A DNA stretch of 64,000 bases from Microcoleus vaginatus PCC 9802 (lineage in GTDB: Bacteria; Cyanobacteriota; Cyanobacteriia; Cyanobacteriales; Microcoleaceae), in NCBI GenBank assembly GCA_022701275.1, contig CP031740.1, positions 1,561,001 through 1,625,000 on the forward strand, read 5' to 3'. The position numbers and the translations under genes are program-made. The notes under the pieces are model-generated. The model worked only from the letters and a program-made list of their open reading frames with translations, did not search any database and was not told the DNA's origin. Every line of letters begins with the position of its first letter. Positions within the stretch are counted from its first letter, which is position 1. This document shows positions 43,468 to 53,441 of this stretch, one piece after another.

Positions 43468-45720
43468 TCAAGGATTTTTGTCAAGATATATCTGCCACAT
43501 TTGCTCGTATGCTTTCTCCATCTCTCGCGTAAATTGCTTGCCATTCCACAGAGGCGCAGTTTGTCGTGACTGCCGCAGTTGCCAGGATATTTGCTGCCGC
43601 AGAGCTGCGTCTTTCCCTAAACGAATACCCCATTCTACATACTCTTCATCAGTCCAAGCAATCCCTTCCAAAATACCAGCATTCATCATCATTCCGTAAC
43701 TGTTGCGACTAGAAAACTGTTGCCCTACTCGTGTCACCAAAGGAATGCACATCCACAGAGTTTCCATTGTTGTTGTAGCTCCGTTATAGGGGTAAGTATC
43801 TAGCACCACGTCAGCAATACCTAAATTAGCCCGGTGTACTGCCTCTGAAGGAGCGTGAGGCAAAAATCGCAAGCGATCCGCACTTAGCCCCTCTGATTCC
43901 GCAATCTGAATAAAAAAGTTTTTTAGAGATTCTTGCTCAGCAAACCATTTAGTTACAAAGTAGCTATTGGGGACTGCCTTAATAATTTGCATTTGCAGCC
44001 GAGCTGTGTTGGGATTGTACTTGTATCCCATCTGACTACAATAGTATATGACTGCATCGCTAGGAATATCTAGCAGATCGCGTCGAACCGTTGGCACTCC
44101 CACTTCAAAACCATCTACTGCTAGATAAGTGGCAGGCAATCGCCATATTTTTTCCGCATAGTAATCCTGTGCTGATTCCGGTAAAACGTAATTATCTGCA
44201 ATATAGTAATCAACATTTGGTACGCCAGAAGCATCCCACCCCAGCCAACTAACTTGTACAGGGGCAGGCTTAATTGCCATTACCTCACAGTTAGTATTCA
44301 TCGTAATGCTATCAAGATCGATCAATATATCAATTTCATCTTCGTAAATTTTTTCAGCAGCTTCAATACCTGAAATACCTAGTTTATAAGCTTTGTCAGC
44401 TTTACCAATATACCATTGCTGAATGGGATCATTTGTCAGTTTGGCTCCAATTAGATAAGCACATATTTCAAAGCGATCGCGGTCGTGATGTTCAAACAAC
44501 CAGCGTGCCAGCCATCCTACAGAATGACTACGTAAGCAATAAGATAAATAACCAACTTTATAACGTCTTTTTTCATTACCTCCCTGAAGCAGAGGCAAGG
44601 AGCGATGGCGACACTTCTCTACTATTGGCTTAGCATAATTTTCAACATTTGCTTGAAAAAGATTACCAATTTGGATGCGAATTATCCCAGCTTCTTGAGG
44701 TTGATCTTCAAAGTAAGGAAAGAAAAATAACGAACTCATCAAGCGAAGCGCAGCAGCCGAATCCAGATTAGTCGGATGTTCCTCAATAATAGCCCTCATC
44801 ATTAATTTGTGTGTCTCAAACGCTGACCAAGAATCTTCCCAATTACCACCAGCCAGCATCAGTCCGCGCAGCAGCAAGTGATTGGCAAAAATTTTATCTA
44901 CCAACTGTTCCATCACTGAGTAGCAAATCTTAGCAGTTTCTATCCCTTGATAAAAATTTCCTATATCTTGGTAAAAACTAGCTAGGGCACGCAAAACTTC
45001 TTGGTGTTTAGCTTCTAACCGCAAGGCGAGTTCCACATAACGGGTCGCTAAGTGAAATTGCTTTCCTGAATATGAGATGTCATAAGCAAAGTAAAGTAAA
45101 TTTTCAATGACAGGTAGAGGTTCTTTAACATGGTTCAAACAAGCTTCTGTAAATTCAAATGATGAAGGGTGGAATGGAGCAACGTCTAAAACGGTCTTCC
45201 AGACTTGCAGCAAGAGGTCGTAGTCTAATGCTATTGGAGCCTCGGACTTCAGAAGCTCGACGATCGTGCCCAAAGCGTCTGATTCTTCGCCTCTGTAAGT
45301 TTTCCGCAGGATGGAAAGTCCCACCGAATGCAACAGGTTATTAATATCCCCTGGATTGATTTCTCGGATGTGCTGCCGAATCGCCCAAGCTACTTCATAA
45401 TTTACCAAATCCAGCCGTTGTCGTTCAGCCTCCGCTTCCAGCACTTGTAACAGTTCTGCTGTCCAGAGTTCAATTTCTTCAGATTCACCCTCAGCCATTG
45501 CCAGCAGCCAAGTTGTTTGAGCTTCTGCTTCTTGTTCTTGCAACAGCAACATCAATCCTAAGTGCCAGTAGTAAGATTTAACGCTTGGTTGCTCTGTAAT
45601 TGCCTGTTCGTAGAGGATTGCTGCCTGAGCGTAATTTTCTTTAAGCAGGAGTTGCTCGGCTGTTTGCTGCCAATCGGGCGCCAGTGCTAATAAATTGTCA
45701 GAAATCATAAGCTCAGCCAA
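43468..45720 (-). CDS. SPINDLY-like O-linked glycosyltransferase (GT41) with TPR region
   Basis: A 750-aa protein. Residues 1-350 are helical TPR-like repeats (YAQAAILYEQAITEQPSVKS, EVLRALASFYQDIGNFYQGI). Residues ~375-750 are the GT41 catalytic region: YKVGYLSYCLRSHSVGWLAR, VQVSWLGWDASGVPNVDYYI, LRFLPHAPSEAVHRANLGIA, DVVLDTYPYNGATTTMETLW. GT41 enzymes transfer GlcNAc or fucose to Ser/Thr of proteins. Next downstream-facing neighbours are a type IV pilin and a methyltransferase on the same strand, so cell-surface protein modification is a fair inference. Confidence 0.9.
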   Translation of the reverse strand: MAELMISDNLLALAPDWQQTAEQLLLKENYAQAAILYEQAITEQPSVKSYYWHLGLMLLLQEQEAEAQTTWLLAMAEGESEEIELWTAELLQVLEAEAERQRLDLVNYEVAWAIRQHIREINPGDINNLLHSVGLSILRKTYRGEESDALGTIVELLKSEAPIALDYDLLLQVWKTVLDVAPFHPSSFEFTEACLNHVKEPLPVIENLLYFAYDISYSGKQFHLATRYVELALRLEAKHQEVLRALASFYQDIGNFYQGIETAKICYSVMEQLVDKIFANHLLLRGLMLAGGNWEDSWSAFETHKLMMRAIIEEHPTNLDSAAALRLMSSLFFFPYFEDQPQEAGIIRIQIGNLFQANVENYAKPIVEKCRHRSLPLLQGGNEKRRYKVGYLSYCLRSHSVGWLARWLFEHHDRDRFEICAYLIGAKLTNDPIQQWYIGKADKAYKLGISGIEAAEKIYEDEIDILIDLDSITMNTNCEVMAIKPAPVQVSWLGWDASGVPNVDYYIADNYVLPESAQDYYAEKIWRLPATYLAVDGFEVGVPTVRRDLLDIPSDAVIYYCSQMGYKYNPNTARLQMQIIKAVPNSYFVTKWFAEQESLKNFFIQIAESEGLSADRLRFLPHAPSEAVHRANLGIADVVLDTYPYNGATTTMETLWMCIPLVTRVGQQFSSRNSYGMMMNAGILEGIAWTDEEYVEWGIRLGKDAALRQQISWQLRQSRQTAPLWNGKQFTREMEKAYEQMWQIYLDKNP

Positions 45721-45817
45721 TAAAATCAGTTTCCTATCTACAGTAAAGCGGGCAGCATAGATAACGCTAACCCGCTTTTTCGTTTTTTTTCACAAGCATG
45801 GCTTGTGTAACAAGCTG

Positions 45818-46351
45818 TTACTTAGTAACGATCGTCATACCGCCGGGACAAACACTATTGCTACCAGAAAGAGCAATAGTTGCAGGTGCTCCAACACCCG
45901 TCGTTTCACAAAGGATTGTCTGTGTGCCTGAAGCCCCTGTAGCATCGGGCGCTGTCACTGCTACAGCTCCTCCATATCCCTTCAGTGTATTGAGACTCTT
46001 AGGAGTTGCTGCCGAAGTTGATCCGCCGTTTGTGCCCGTACCAGCATCGCTAAGGGTGTATGTATAGTTGGTGGTGTCAGTTTTGAGACCAAGACCCAAC
46101 ACACCGACATCTGTTGTAAACTTGGTGTTTTCTGCAAAGTAAGCCTGCGTACCCTTGTTCATTGAACTGATATACTGCTTGGCTTCTGTCTGCTTGGCTT
46201 TGTTTGCTTGGCTGAGGAAGGAAGGCAAAGCAATAGCCGAAAGAATACCGATAATGATGATAACAACCAGCAGTTCAATCAGTGTGAAACCTTGATCCTG
46301 TCTTCTTTTGTTGATGTGTTGCAGGAACTTGGCTTTAAATTCAGTCTTCAT
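45818..46351 (-). CDS. pilA: Type IV pilin (PilA-like)
   Basis: A 177-aa prepilin. A 21-residue basic leader ends at Gly21, where PilD would cut before Phe22, giving GFTLIELLVVIIIIGILSAI with Glu at +5 of the mature protein. The globular part is Thr/Gly/Ala-rich, with TYTLSDAGTGTNGGSTSAAT offering many potential O-glycosylation sites. Cys148 and Cys168 make the C-terminal disulfide loop. An RBS-like cggagaaaa lies before the ATG. The neighbours are a GT41 glycosyltransferase and SAM methyltransferases. Confidence 0.95.
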   Translation of the reverse strand: MKTEFKAKFLQHINKRRQDQGFTLIELLVVIIIIGILSAIALPSFLSQANKAKQTEAKQYISSMNKGTQAYFAENTKFTTDVGVLGLGLKTDTTNYTYTLSDAGTGTNGGSTSAATPKSLNTLKGYGGAVAVTAPDATGASGTQTILCETTGVGAPATIALSGSNSVCPGGMTIVTK

Positions 46352-46465
46352 AAGTCTTTTCTCCGTGAGGGGTGGGATGCTTGATTTCTAACTCTTATAT
46401 GTAACTTACCCAGTTATCCGCACTTTAATATCACCCCCAACTATTTTTTTTCTCAACTTCTGGCT

Positions 46466-47791
46466 CTAAGGCTCCAAAAGCACATACAGAAAGACTTCCA
46501 GCCTAATCAACAGTTCCTTGACTTCCTCAAAGGCAGTCTCATCACTAACAGACTTTAGGTTAACACCGATCTGCGAGCGGATTTGGAGCCACTGTTCTAC
46601 TAGGGACACCATAGACTGTGGCCCATCCCAAAGAGGTAGCAAGCAAGCAGCCATTGTAGTGTCGATCGCCACCGGCGCTAGAGTTGGCACAATAATATAA
46701 CGGCTAATCTCAAACGCCGTCTGGCTGTCAATGCAATTCATCAAATCTTCCCTAATCTGGGAAGTCCTCAGTTGAGGGTGCAGGTGTACCCGTCCTTCTC
46801 GCCATTGAGCCTCCGTCCATTCCGCAACGGGCACAACATCCTGAGTTTGATCGGGATTGCCGCACCAGAAATCAAACAAACGGTGCAGGGGATGTAACAA
46901 GTCAAATAAATGCAGTCGCTCTTCCAGAGAAGCTTCTGGCAGACTCATCGCCAAAAACGGAGGCAAATCATCTGGCTCTTTGAACAAATCCATCAACTCC
47001 CACCGGCGCCAAGCCACCATGTTGATAAACTCTAGATCGGTTGCTCTCAAAAGTGCAAACAGTTCAGGAATGGTACAACCTTTATCACCCACCAATAAAT
47101 AGTTAGCCATAATCCATCCCTGATCCTGCGCGCGATCGGAATTCCAGGTAAATGCCTTAAGCCCTACTTCATCTTGTAATGCTTCCATTGTTTCCCGGAC
47201 TATTTCTATCTCCACTTCTCCCGGGCTTCCATCCATTAATCCCATTGTTTTGAAAGCAGCTTGAGCGCGAAATACTCCGGCTCTACCATTTGAACTGTGA
47301 AGGTTGGTGCGGATGATGCCATCGGGAGCGAGAACTGACTTCATTGCTTGCAATCCAGCAATAGCATCGGGCAAGAGATACAGAACTTCGTCAGCATTGA
47401 TATAGTCAAACTCTAACCCTAAACTTGGCAAATCTTCTATCTTCAAAGCATAAAACTCTGCATTAGCAACCCCATGATACTGTAAACGTTGCTCAGCTAG
47501 TTTCACAGATTCTTCTGATAAATCAATGCCTACTATTTTCGCTCCCGGATTGGCTATAGCTAACACCAAGGATTTATAACCGGTGCCGCATCCCGCATCC
47601 AGGATCACTTTACCTTCTGTATTAATAACTCTTCTATTTCTGAAGTAGTAAGCAGTTACAAGATTATGAATGTAGAGCAATTCACTGTTGTCTTTTGGAG
47701 ATTGTTCCAGCGGGATTCTGGGAAAAGGAGTATTGTCAAATTGCTGGCGAATATTTTCTATTAACTCTAAATTTTCGTGATCCATTTTCAA
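46466..47791 (-). CDS. SAM-dependent methyltransferase with C-terminal extension
   Basis: A 441-aa protein. The class I SAM fold has motif I VILDAGCGTGYKSLVLAIAN, acidic motif II IVGIDLSEESVKLAEQRL and FDYINADEVLYLLPDAI. The C-terminal ~170 residues (HLFDLLHPLHRLFDFWCGNP, YIIVPTLAPVAIDTTMAACL) have no motif I can name, but are a known companion of cyanobacterial methyltransferases. Possible targets are pilin or glycan residues, judging only from position. Confidence 0.88.
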   Translation of the reverse strand: MKMDHENLELIENIRQQFDNTPFPRIPLEQSPKDNSELLYIHNLVTAYYFRNRRVINTEGKVILDAGCGTGYKSLVLAIANPGAKIVGIDLSEESVKLAEQRLQYHGVANAEFYALKIEDLPSLGLEFDYINADEVLYLLPDAIAGLQAMKSVLAPDGIIRTNLHSSNGRAGVFRAQAAFKTMGLMDGSPGEVEIEIVRETMEALQDEVGLKAFTWNSDRAQDQGWIMANYLLVGDKGCTIPELFALLRATDLEFINMVAWRRWELMDLFKEPDDLPPFLAMSLPEASLEERLHLFDLLHPLHRLFDFWCGNPDQTQDVVPVAEWTEAQWREGRVHLHPQLRTSQIREDLMNCIDSQTAFEISRYIIVPTLAPVAIDTTMAACLLPLWDGPQSMVSLVEQWLQIRSQIGVNLKSVSDETAFEEVKELLIRLEVFLYVLLEP

Positions 47792-47911
47792 TTACACTCA
47801 ACGCTGGCAAATTATCCTAGTATCTCAGAAAATAGCCGATCGCCCGCCCAGCGGCAACACATACTTGCAATAATAATCTCAAAACCGATCGCCCAACCCA
47901 CTACCACGGCC

Positions 47912-48100
47912 ATGAACACCAACATCAGCCCCATCCTCAAAGTATTCACCCTTTCCGCCGCCCTTTCCCTGGCCATCAAGTACGCAGGGCCTAGCTTATC
48001 CATACCCTCTACGGACTTCAACGCCCTAATCGCCGTCTTTACCCCCAGTATCATCCTAGCTGCTATCCTCGGCTGGCGATCGCGCCAACAGCAGCAGTAG
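47912..48100 (+). CDS. Small two-helix membrane protein
   Basis: A 62-aa protein from the ATG at 47912 (MNTNISPILKVFTLSAALSL), with two hydrophobic segments and a basic tail (GWRSRQQQQ). The SIPSTDFNALIAVFTPSIIL pattern is seen in small cyanobacterial membrane proteins. It lies divergent to the methyltransferase gene. Function unknown. Confidence 0.65.
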   Translation: MNTNISPILKVFTLSAALSLAIKYAGPSLSIPSTDFNALIAVFTPSIILAAILGWRSRQQQQ

Positions 48101-48204
48101 AGACGCACTCAAAAAGTGCGATCGCTACTTGGTCTAAAGACTATGTTTTTGCCAAAATATTAATTCCCCGTACAGCTATCAAAACTACACTTGAGGGAGT
48201 GACC

Positions 48205-48822
48205 ATGATTCAAATCATACCTGAATTAGTAACATTCGATGAATTCATTGACTGGTATCCTGAAAATTCAGGACACCACTACGAACTACACAATGGAGAA
48301 ATTGTTGAGATGCCAAAAGCAACAGGGAAACATTCTAAACTGACAGGTTTTCTCCTAGCCGATCTCAACTTTGAAATCCGAAGGCTACAACTGCCCTACT
48401 TCATCCCCAAAGAATGCGTCATCAAACCCATGCGCGAGGAATCGGGATATGAACCAGATATTATTGTACTTAACGAACAAACCATTGGCAACGAGCCGCG
48501 ATGGGAGAAATCATCTATTATCACAATGGGTTCATCAGTCCCTCTAATCGTCGAGGTAACTAGCACTAATTGGGGGGATGATTATGCCCTAAAGCTTGAA
48601 GCATATGAGTCAATGGGTATTCAAGAATATTGGATTGTAGATTATCTAGGATTGGGTGGCAGACGGTTCATCGGCAACCCCAAGCAACCAACCTTTTCGG
48701 TTTACCAACTAATTGACGGCGAATACCAAGTCAAACTGTTCCGAGGGGGCGAGTGTATTGACTCCCCAACTTTCCCAGAATTGAAGCTGACAGCGCAGCA
48801 GGTGTTTGCAAAAGGGAATTGA
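48205..48822 (+). CDS. Uma2-family (DUF820) PD-(D/E)XK nuclease-fold protein
   Basis: A 205-aa protein from the ATG at 48205 with gaggga 7-12 bases upstream; GTG at 48199 would overlap that RBS. The core is FDEFIDWYPENSGHHYELHN, GEIVEMPKATGKHSKLTGFL, YEPDIIVLNEQ, PLIVEVTSTNWGDDYALKLE and YESMGIQEYWIVDYLGLGGR: the PD-(D/E)XK residues E, D, E-V and K are all present. It is the standard cyanobacterial subtype, intact. Confidence 0.92.
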   Translation: MIQIIPELVTFDEFIDWYPENSGHHYELHNGEIVEMPKATGKHSKLTGFLLADLNFEIRRLQLPYFIPKECVIKPMREESGYEPDIIVLNEQTIGNEPRWEKSSIITMGSSVPLIVEVTSTNWGDDYALKLEAYESMGIQEYWIVDYLGLGGRRFIGNPKQPTFSVYQLIDGEYQVKLFRGGECIDSPTFPELKLTAQQVFAKGN

Positions 48823-48987
48823 GGTGGCTGCTTATGCTAATGTCCGAGTAGGGGTATCCGATTAAAGATGCGATCGCGCGCATCTGCTGTATCTTGTATA
48901 GAGGCGATTTATCGCGTCTGGGGAGCAGAGCAATTAGCAAGCAGCCATTCCCAATACCCTATTCCTTAATATAAAATCTAAAATCTA

Positions 48988-50160
48988 ATGAAGCTAGGAC
49001 AGTGGATGGGCTTATTAGCCCTCATCGCATCTTGTTACATCCTGTGGCAAATCAGGCAGGCCCTACTGCTGCTATTTGCCGCCGTCGTCTTAGCCACCGC
49101 CTTAAACAGACTAGCACGCTACTTGCAAAAATTCGGACTCAAAAGATCGATCGCCGTACTCTTATCAGTTAGCTTCCTAGTCCTGATCTTCGTAGGATTA
49201 TTCCTCATCATTGTACCACCCTTTGCCGAACAGTTTCAACAACTTACCCAAAGAGGCCCTCAAGGAATAGCAAAATTAAATGAGTGGATCGATCAGATTG
49301 AAAATCGCTTTTCTGGACAAATTGGTCAGCGACTACCCAATCTTGATATTAACGACATTATCCAACAACTGCAACCCCTATTCAATCAACTCGTCGGCGG
49401 TGCAGGAGCCTTTGTCGGCAACACCTTAGGCGTTATTCTCAGCTTTTTGCTAGTCATAGTTTTGACATTGATGACATTAGCCGACCCTTTATCTTACCGA
49501 CAAGGATTTATCCAACTATTTCCCTCTTTTTATCGGCGGCGAATCGAGGGAATCTTAGATGAATGCGAAATAGCCCTCGGTCGATGGGTCATCGGTGCTT
49601 TAATTAGCATGAGCGTCATCACTTTTCTCAGCCTAATTGGTTTATCAGTATTGCAGGTTCCCCTAGCCCTAGCTCACGCTGTTTTAGCAGGATTGCTGAA
49701 CTTAATACCCAATATCGGGCCCGGCTTGAGCGTCATTCCTCCAGTGACGATCGCACTTTTAGACTCTCCCTTAAAATCCGGTTTTGTGTTCATCCTCTAC
49801 TTTCTAATTCAACAATTTGAAAGCAACCTCCTCACCCCTTACGTTATGGCGCAGCAAGTTGCGCTATTGCCGGCTGTTACCTTAATAGCTCAAGTATTCT
49901 TCGCCACCTTCTTTGGGTTTTTAGGACTATTGCTTGCCCTTCCTCTCACCGTTGTCGCTCAAGTTTGGGTTAGAGAAGTTTTAATTAAAGACATTCTCAA
50001 CCAGTGGCAGACCAATCCCAGACACCTAGCAGCGATCGACACCGCTATTCACGAGGAGTACGAATCTATAGGAGTAACACATAGCAAGCCAGAAAGCCTG
50101 CCAGAACAAAAATTAGAAATCCCAAATAATACCGAAAGCCACACTCCTGAAAATCAATAA
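48988..50160 (+). CDS. AI-2E family (PerM-type) transporter
   Basis: A 390-aa polytopic membrane protein with about seven or eight helices. An N-terminal pair (LGQWMGLLALIASCYILWQI, ALLLLFAAVVLATAL) is followed by a long soluble segment (residues ~95-140). The conserved GAFVGNTLGVILSFLLVIVL, LLNLIPNIGPGLSVIPPVTI and ESNLLTPYVMAQQVALLPAV blocks are family signatures. The proposed substrates range from autoinducer-2 to ions, and none is shown here. The ATG is directly after a heptamer array (48971-48988). Confidence 0.92.
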   Translation: MKLGQWMGLLALIASCYILWQIRQALLLLFAAVVLATALNRLARYLQKFGLKRSIAVLLSVSFLVLIFVGLFLIIVPPFAEQFQQLTQRGPQGIAKLNEWIDQIENRFSGQIGQRLPNLDINDIIQQLQPLFNQLVGGAGAFVGNTLGVILSFLLVIVLTLMTLADPLSYRQGFIQLFPSFYRRRIEGILDECEIALGRWVIGALISMSVITFLSLIGLSVLQVPLALAHAVLAGLLNLIPNIGPGLSVIPPVTIALLDSPLKSGFVFILYFLIQQFESNLLTPYVMAQQVALLPAVTLIAQVFFATFFGFLGLLLALPLTVVAQVWVREVLIKDILNQWQTNPRHLAAIDTAIHEEYESIGVTHSKPESLPEQKLEIPNNTESHTPENQ

Positions 50161-50176
50161 TTGAAATCGATCGATG

Positions 50177-50834
50177 ATGACTGTTGCACCCCTTGGCAAT
50201 CCACGTTTAAAAACAACTCAAAGAAGGGTTTTACTAAATATCAGTTGACCAACTTATCAGACCTTATTGGTAGAATCTAGAGATCGCAGAGCCTCTAAAT
50301 TTGCTTACAGTCGAGGATTGTTAGAAATCATGATACCGTCCGAGTTGCACGAAAACATAAATTGCGTGCTGAAACGCATCGTTACCGCTTTAACTTAAGA
50401 GTTAGACGTGAGAGTTAAAGGATTTAGTTCGACGAGTTAAAATCGCTCCGATTTACAACAAGGTGCAGAACAAGATTCATGTTTCTCTGTCCAAAATGTT
50501 GAGAGTAGTCTCGGTAAAAAAATTGGAATTTCAAACGAGGGGCCGCCCGCTTTAGTCATTAAAGTCGATCTTACCAGTGTATCCTCGAATCGATGATCAA
50601 TTTATCAGCAGCTAGCAATTATTGAAATTGGGCGAATATAGGGGAGGAACTGTCGAAATTTACCAACTTCAAAAACCCAGATATATTTTTGGCGAATACA
50701 GTCTCGCATTTCCCATTATGCCTGCAACCTTGCTGAATCATCTAGTACAAATGTCAGAAACTCAGGACGATAATGCTATTGTCCGGTATTGGCGGCAGTC
50801 GGTGAGCCAGCAATTGCAAACACAGAGTTTGTAG
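50177..50834 (+). pseudogene. Uma2-family gene with several stops and frameshifts
   Basis: From the ATG at 50177 the frame reads MTVAPLGNPRLKTTQRRVLL, then TGA (50246-50248), TYQTLLVESRDRRASKFAYS, RGLLEIMIPSELHENINCVL, a TAA, ELDVRVKGFSSTS and TAA. Later frames carry IKVDLTSVSSNR, a shifted YQQLAIIEIGRI, and GTVEIYQLQKPRYIFGEYSL to a stop at 50834. These are in order the blocks of a second Uma2 subtype. The 70-codon ORF at the 3' end is only its tail. Confidence 0.88.
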
Positions 50835-50939
50835 CTAATTTATAGCGAAGACCAATAAGGAGGTCGATCGCCAAAACTGCATTCGCTCGATCGGCATTCC
50901 ATCACACTAAAATCTAAATCTAAAATCTAAAATAGTCTT

Positions 50940-52115
50940 ATGAGATCGATCGACGAAATCAACGATAAAATCAGCCAAGGCAAAGCCACCGTCTGGACAA
51001 TCGAAGAACTCAAAACTAGAGTTGAAGAAACCAGCATTACCCAAGCAGCCAAAGAAGTCGATGTGATTACCGCAGGCACCTTCGAGCCGATGGAATCCTC
51101 CGGTGCAATCATCAACCTCGGCCATACCGACCCGCCGATAAAAATCCGCCAGTGCTGGCTAGACGGCGTTTTAGCCTACTCGGGCTTCGGGGCAGTAGAC
51201 CTGTACCTGGGAGCCACCCAAGTAGCCGAAGACGGCGAAGAATCCCGCGAACGGGGCGGCGGACACGTCATCGAAGACTTAATAGCCGGGAAACCCGTGC
51301 AGTTGCGAGCCTTGGGGCAGGTAACAGACTGCTACCCCCGCGCCTCCTTTGAAACCACCATTACCCGCGATACAATCAACCAGTTTTATTTATTCAATCC
51401 CCGCAACGCATATCAAAACTTTATTGTTGGGGTCAATGGAGGCGATCGCCCGCTGTTCACCTACCTCGGCCCCCTGCAACCAAACCTCGGCAACGCCGTC
51501 TACTCGAACCTTGGAGCCATGTCTCCCCTGCTCAACGACCCCGACCTCCAAATCATTGGCATCGGCACCCGCATCTTCCTAGGAGGCGCTCAGGGCTACA
51601 TCACCTGGGAAGGAACCCAGCACTTCCCCCTGCAAAAACGCCAGCCCAACCGCACCCCCATCGGCCCGGCCGCTACCCTCGCACTCATCGGCGACGCCAA
51701 ACAGATGAACTCGAAATGGGTGCGCGGCTGCTACTTCAAAAACTACGGCCCATCACTGATGCTGGGAGTCGGCATCCCCTTTCCCGTCTTAAACGAAACA
51801 GTCGTCGCCAACTGTGCAGTATCAGACAAAAAAATAGTAGCGCCGGTGGTAGATTTCTCTATCCCCCGGCGCGTTCGTCCCACCTTCGGTTTAGTCAGCT
51901 ATGCTCAATTAAAGACTGGTCGCATCCTGATAGAGGGCAAACCTGTGCGGGCCGCCCCCCTTGCGAGTATGTTTCTCTCCCGGCAAGTAGCATTGGAATT
52001 GAAGCAGCAAATTGAAGCGGGTCAATTTACCCTCACGGCCCCAGTTGCTCCCCTACCCACTGACAGAGTATTTCTCCCGCAAGATTTGTGGGGCGCACAA
52101 GTCCGGCTCGAATAA
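50940..52115 (+). CDS. Homocysteine biosynthesis protein (DUF39/HcyBio)
   Basis: A 391-aa protein of the DUF39 family, linked in methanogens (MA1821/MJ0100) to making homocysteine from aspartate semialdehyde and sulfide. Landmarks are SIDEINDKISQGKATVWTIE, the Cys-containing IRQCWLDGVLAYSGFGAVDL, GGGHVIEDLIAGKPVQLRA, LGQVTDCYPRAS, MSPLLNDPDLQIIGIGTRIF and LGGAQGYITWEGTQH. No ferredoxin partner domain is attached, unlike some archaeal forms. The gene has higher GC than its neighbours. Confidence 0.88.
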   Translation: MRSIDEINDKISQGKATVWTIEELKTRVEETSITQAAKEVDVITAGTFEPMESSGAIINLGHTDPPIKIRQCWLDGVLAYSGFGAVDLYLGATQVAEDGEESRERGGGHVIEDLIAGKPVQLRALGQVTDCYPRASFETTITRDTINQFYLFNPRNAYQNFIVGVNGGDRPLFTYLGPLQPNLGNAVYSNLGAMSPLLNDPDLQIIGIGTRIFLGGAQGYITWEGTQHFPLQKRQPNRTPIGPAATLALIGDAKQMNSKWVRGCYFKNYGPSLMLGVGIPFPVLNETVVANCAVSDKKIVAPVVDFSIPRRVRPTFGLVSYAQLKTGRILIEGKPVRAAPLASMFLSRQVALELKQQIEAGQFTLTAPVAPLPTDRVFLPQDLWGAQVRLE

Positions 52116-52193
52116 AGGATTTTAGATTGGCGATTTAGCGGTTGTAAATTAGTCTTGGACACACTAATCTAAAATCTAAAATCTAAAATTGGT

Positions 52194-53441
52194 TCATTCC
52201 TCGATCGGCTTAGGCTTCTTAACCGGCTTAGGAAGAGGTTCCTTCGGGACACGCGGTGCTGCTGCGGCTGCGGACTTGATGGTAGGACGCCCTACAGGAG
52301 CACCGTCACCGCTGGGCCTAGGAGTAAACGGACGCTTCCCTCCTCCTTTGAAGCCACCGGGCGGCTTACTGCCAGGGGGGAATTTCCGCTTTTTAATCGG
52401 CAGGGCACCAATATTATTAGCCTCCTCAATCATCAGACTGTCAGCTTTCAATTTGACGTGGAAATCCCAAAAAAACCCGATCGCTTTTGTTGCTAAATCT
52501 CCCTTGAGTTTCAGTTTAAAAAACTTCATCTTGTCGTCATTCTTGCGGGGAGCTTGCTTGATTTTGACGATGACATACTTTTCTTCGTCTTGGGATTGAT
52601 AAATCACCTCACCTCTAATCGAAAAATACCCATCTTCAACATCAGGTTCCGAGGGCGGCAAAGATGCGGTCGATGCTTCGTCGCTAGTCTCAATCTCCGC
52701 TGCTTCCGGATTTTCCTCATCAGAGGACGGTTCGGGGGGTTTCTTAAGCGTTTCCGGCTCCCAAACTCCCATAATCTGGGCGTGCAAGTTGCCGTCTTCT
52801 TGCCTGGTGCGGGGATAGACCACCCACAGGTGTTCTTGTTCCAGATCCAGGTGATTTTTGACTAAACTCATGACTCTACCCAGCAAAACTGCGTCGATGG
52901 CAGTTCCGTCGGCAGCTATGAGCATACCCCGGGTGAATTGCTCTTCTGATTGCGTGTAGCGGCCCCGCACCAAACCAACAGCTCGGTACTGTCTGGGTTC
53001 GCTGGGGGGGGGAATGGGATGTTGGCGCATGACGGAGGGTATGTCCTCATCGGCCGGACTTTCGTTAGCGGGTGGCTCGGCGTTTGCGGGCGGTGCGACT
53101 GCTAGGGCTGGAGTATCGCTGACAGGTGTCGAAGACGCTGCAGGCGCCGGGGGTGCAGGAGCATTGCTGGGCTGGTCTTGTGGGTTTGTTTTGTCCTTGT
53201 CGAGGGCAGAACTGTGGCGTGGTCGTTGCAGCCTATCCTTGGACGCTGGGGCGTCTGTTGGCGTTGCCGATTGATTTTGGTCAATAGGTGCAGCCAACGC
53301 CGAAGGCACCGAACTTTCGTCTGGTGTCTCAGGAATGGAATCTGTATCTTTAGGCGGATTGACGGCCACTTCGCTGGGCTGAGCCTTGCGAGTTGAAGTA
53401 GATTTGGACGATTTGGAAGACCGGTTGGGAGAGGGGTTCAT
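52194..53441 (-). CDS. Disordered Pro/Ser-rich protein with conserved C-terminal domain
   Basis: A 415-aa protein from the ATG at 53441 (aaggag RBS); the 8 extra codons upstream are unlikely. Residues 1-150 are Pro/Ser/Ala-rich and disordered. The middle holds a conserved block (RAVGLVRGRYTQSEEQFTRG, LLGRVMSLVKNHLDLEQEHL, WVVYPRTRQEDG), an acidic linker, then YFSIRGEVIYQSQDEEKYVI and a basic Gly/Pro/Lys tail. I do not recognise the family. The basic tail and beta-rich core could suit RNA or DNA binding, but that is a guess. Confidence 0.75.
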   Translation of the reverse strand: MNPSPNRSSKSSKSTSTRKAQPSEVAVNPPKDTDSIPETPDESSVPSALAAPIDQNQSATPTDAPASKDRLQRPRHSSALDKDKTNPQDQPSNAPAPPAPAASSTPVSDTPALAVAPPANAEPPANESPADEDIPSVMRQHPIPPPSEPRQYRAVGLVRGRYTQSEEQFTRGMLIAADGTAIDAVLLGRVMSLVKNHLDLEQEHLWVVYPRTRQEDGNLHAQIMGVWEPETLKKPPEPSSDEENPEAAEIETSDEASTASLPPSEPDVEDGYFSIRGEVIYQSQDEEKYVIVKIKQAPRKNDDKMKFFKLKLKGDLATKAIGFFWDFHVKLKADSLMIEEANNIGALPIKKRKFPPGSKPPGGFKGGGKRPFTPRPSGDGAPVGRPTIKSAAAAAPRVPKEPLPKPVKKPKPIEE

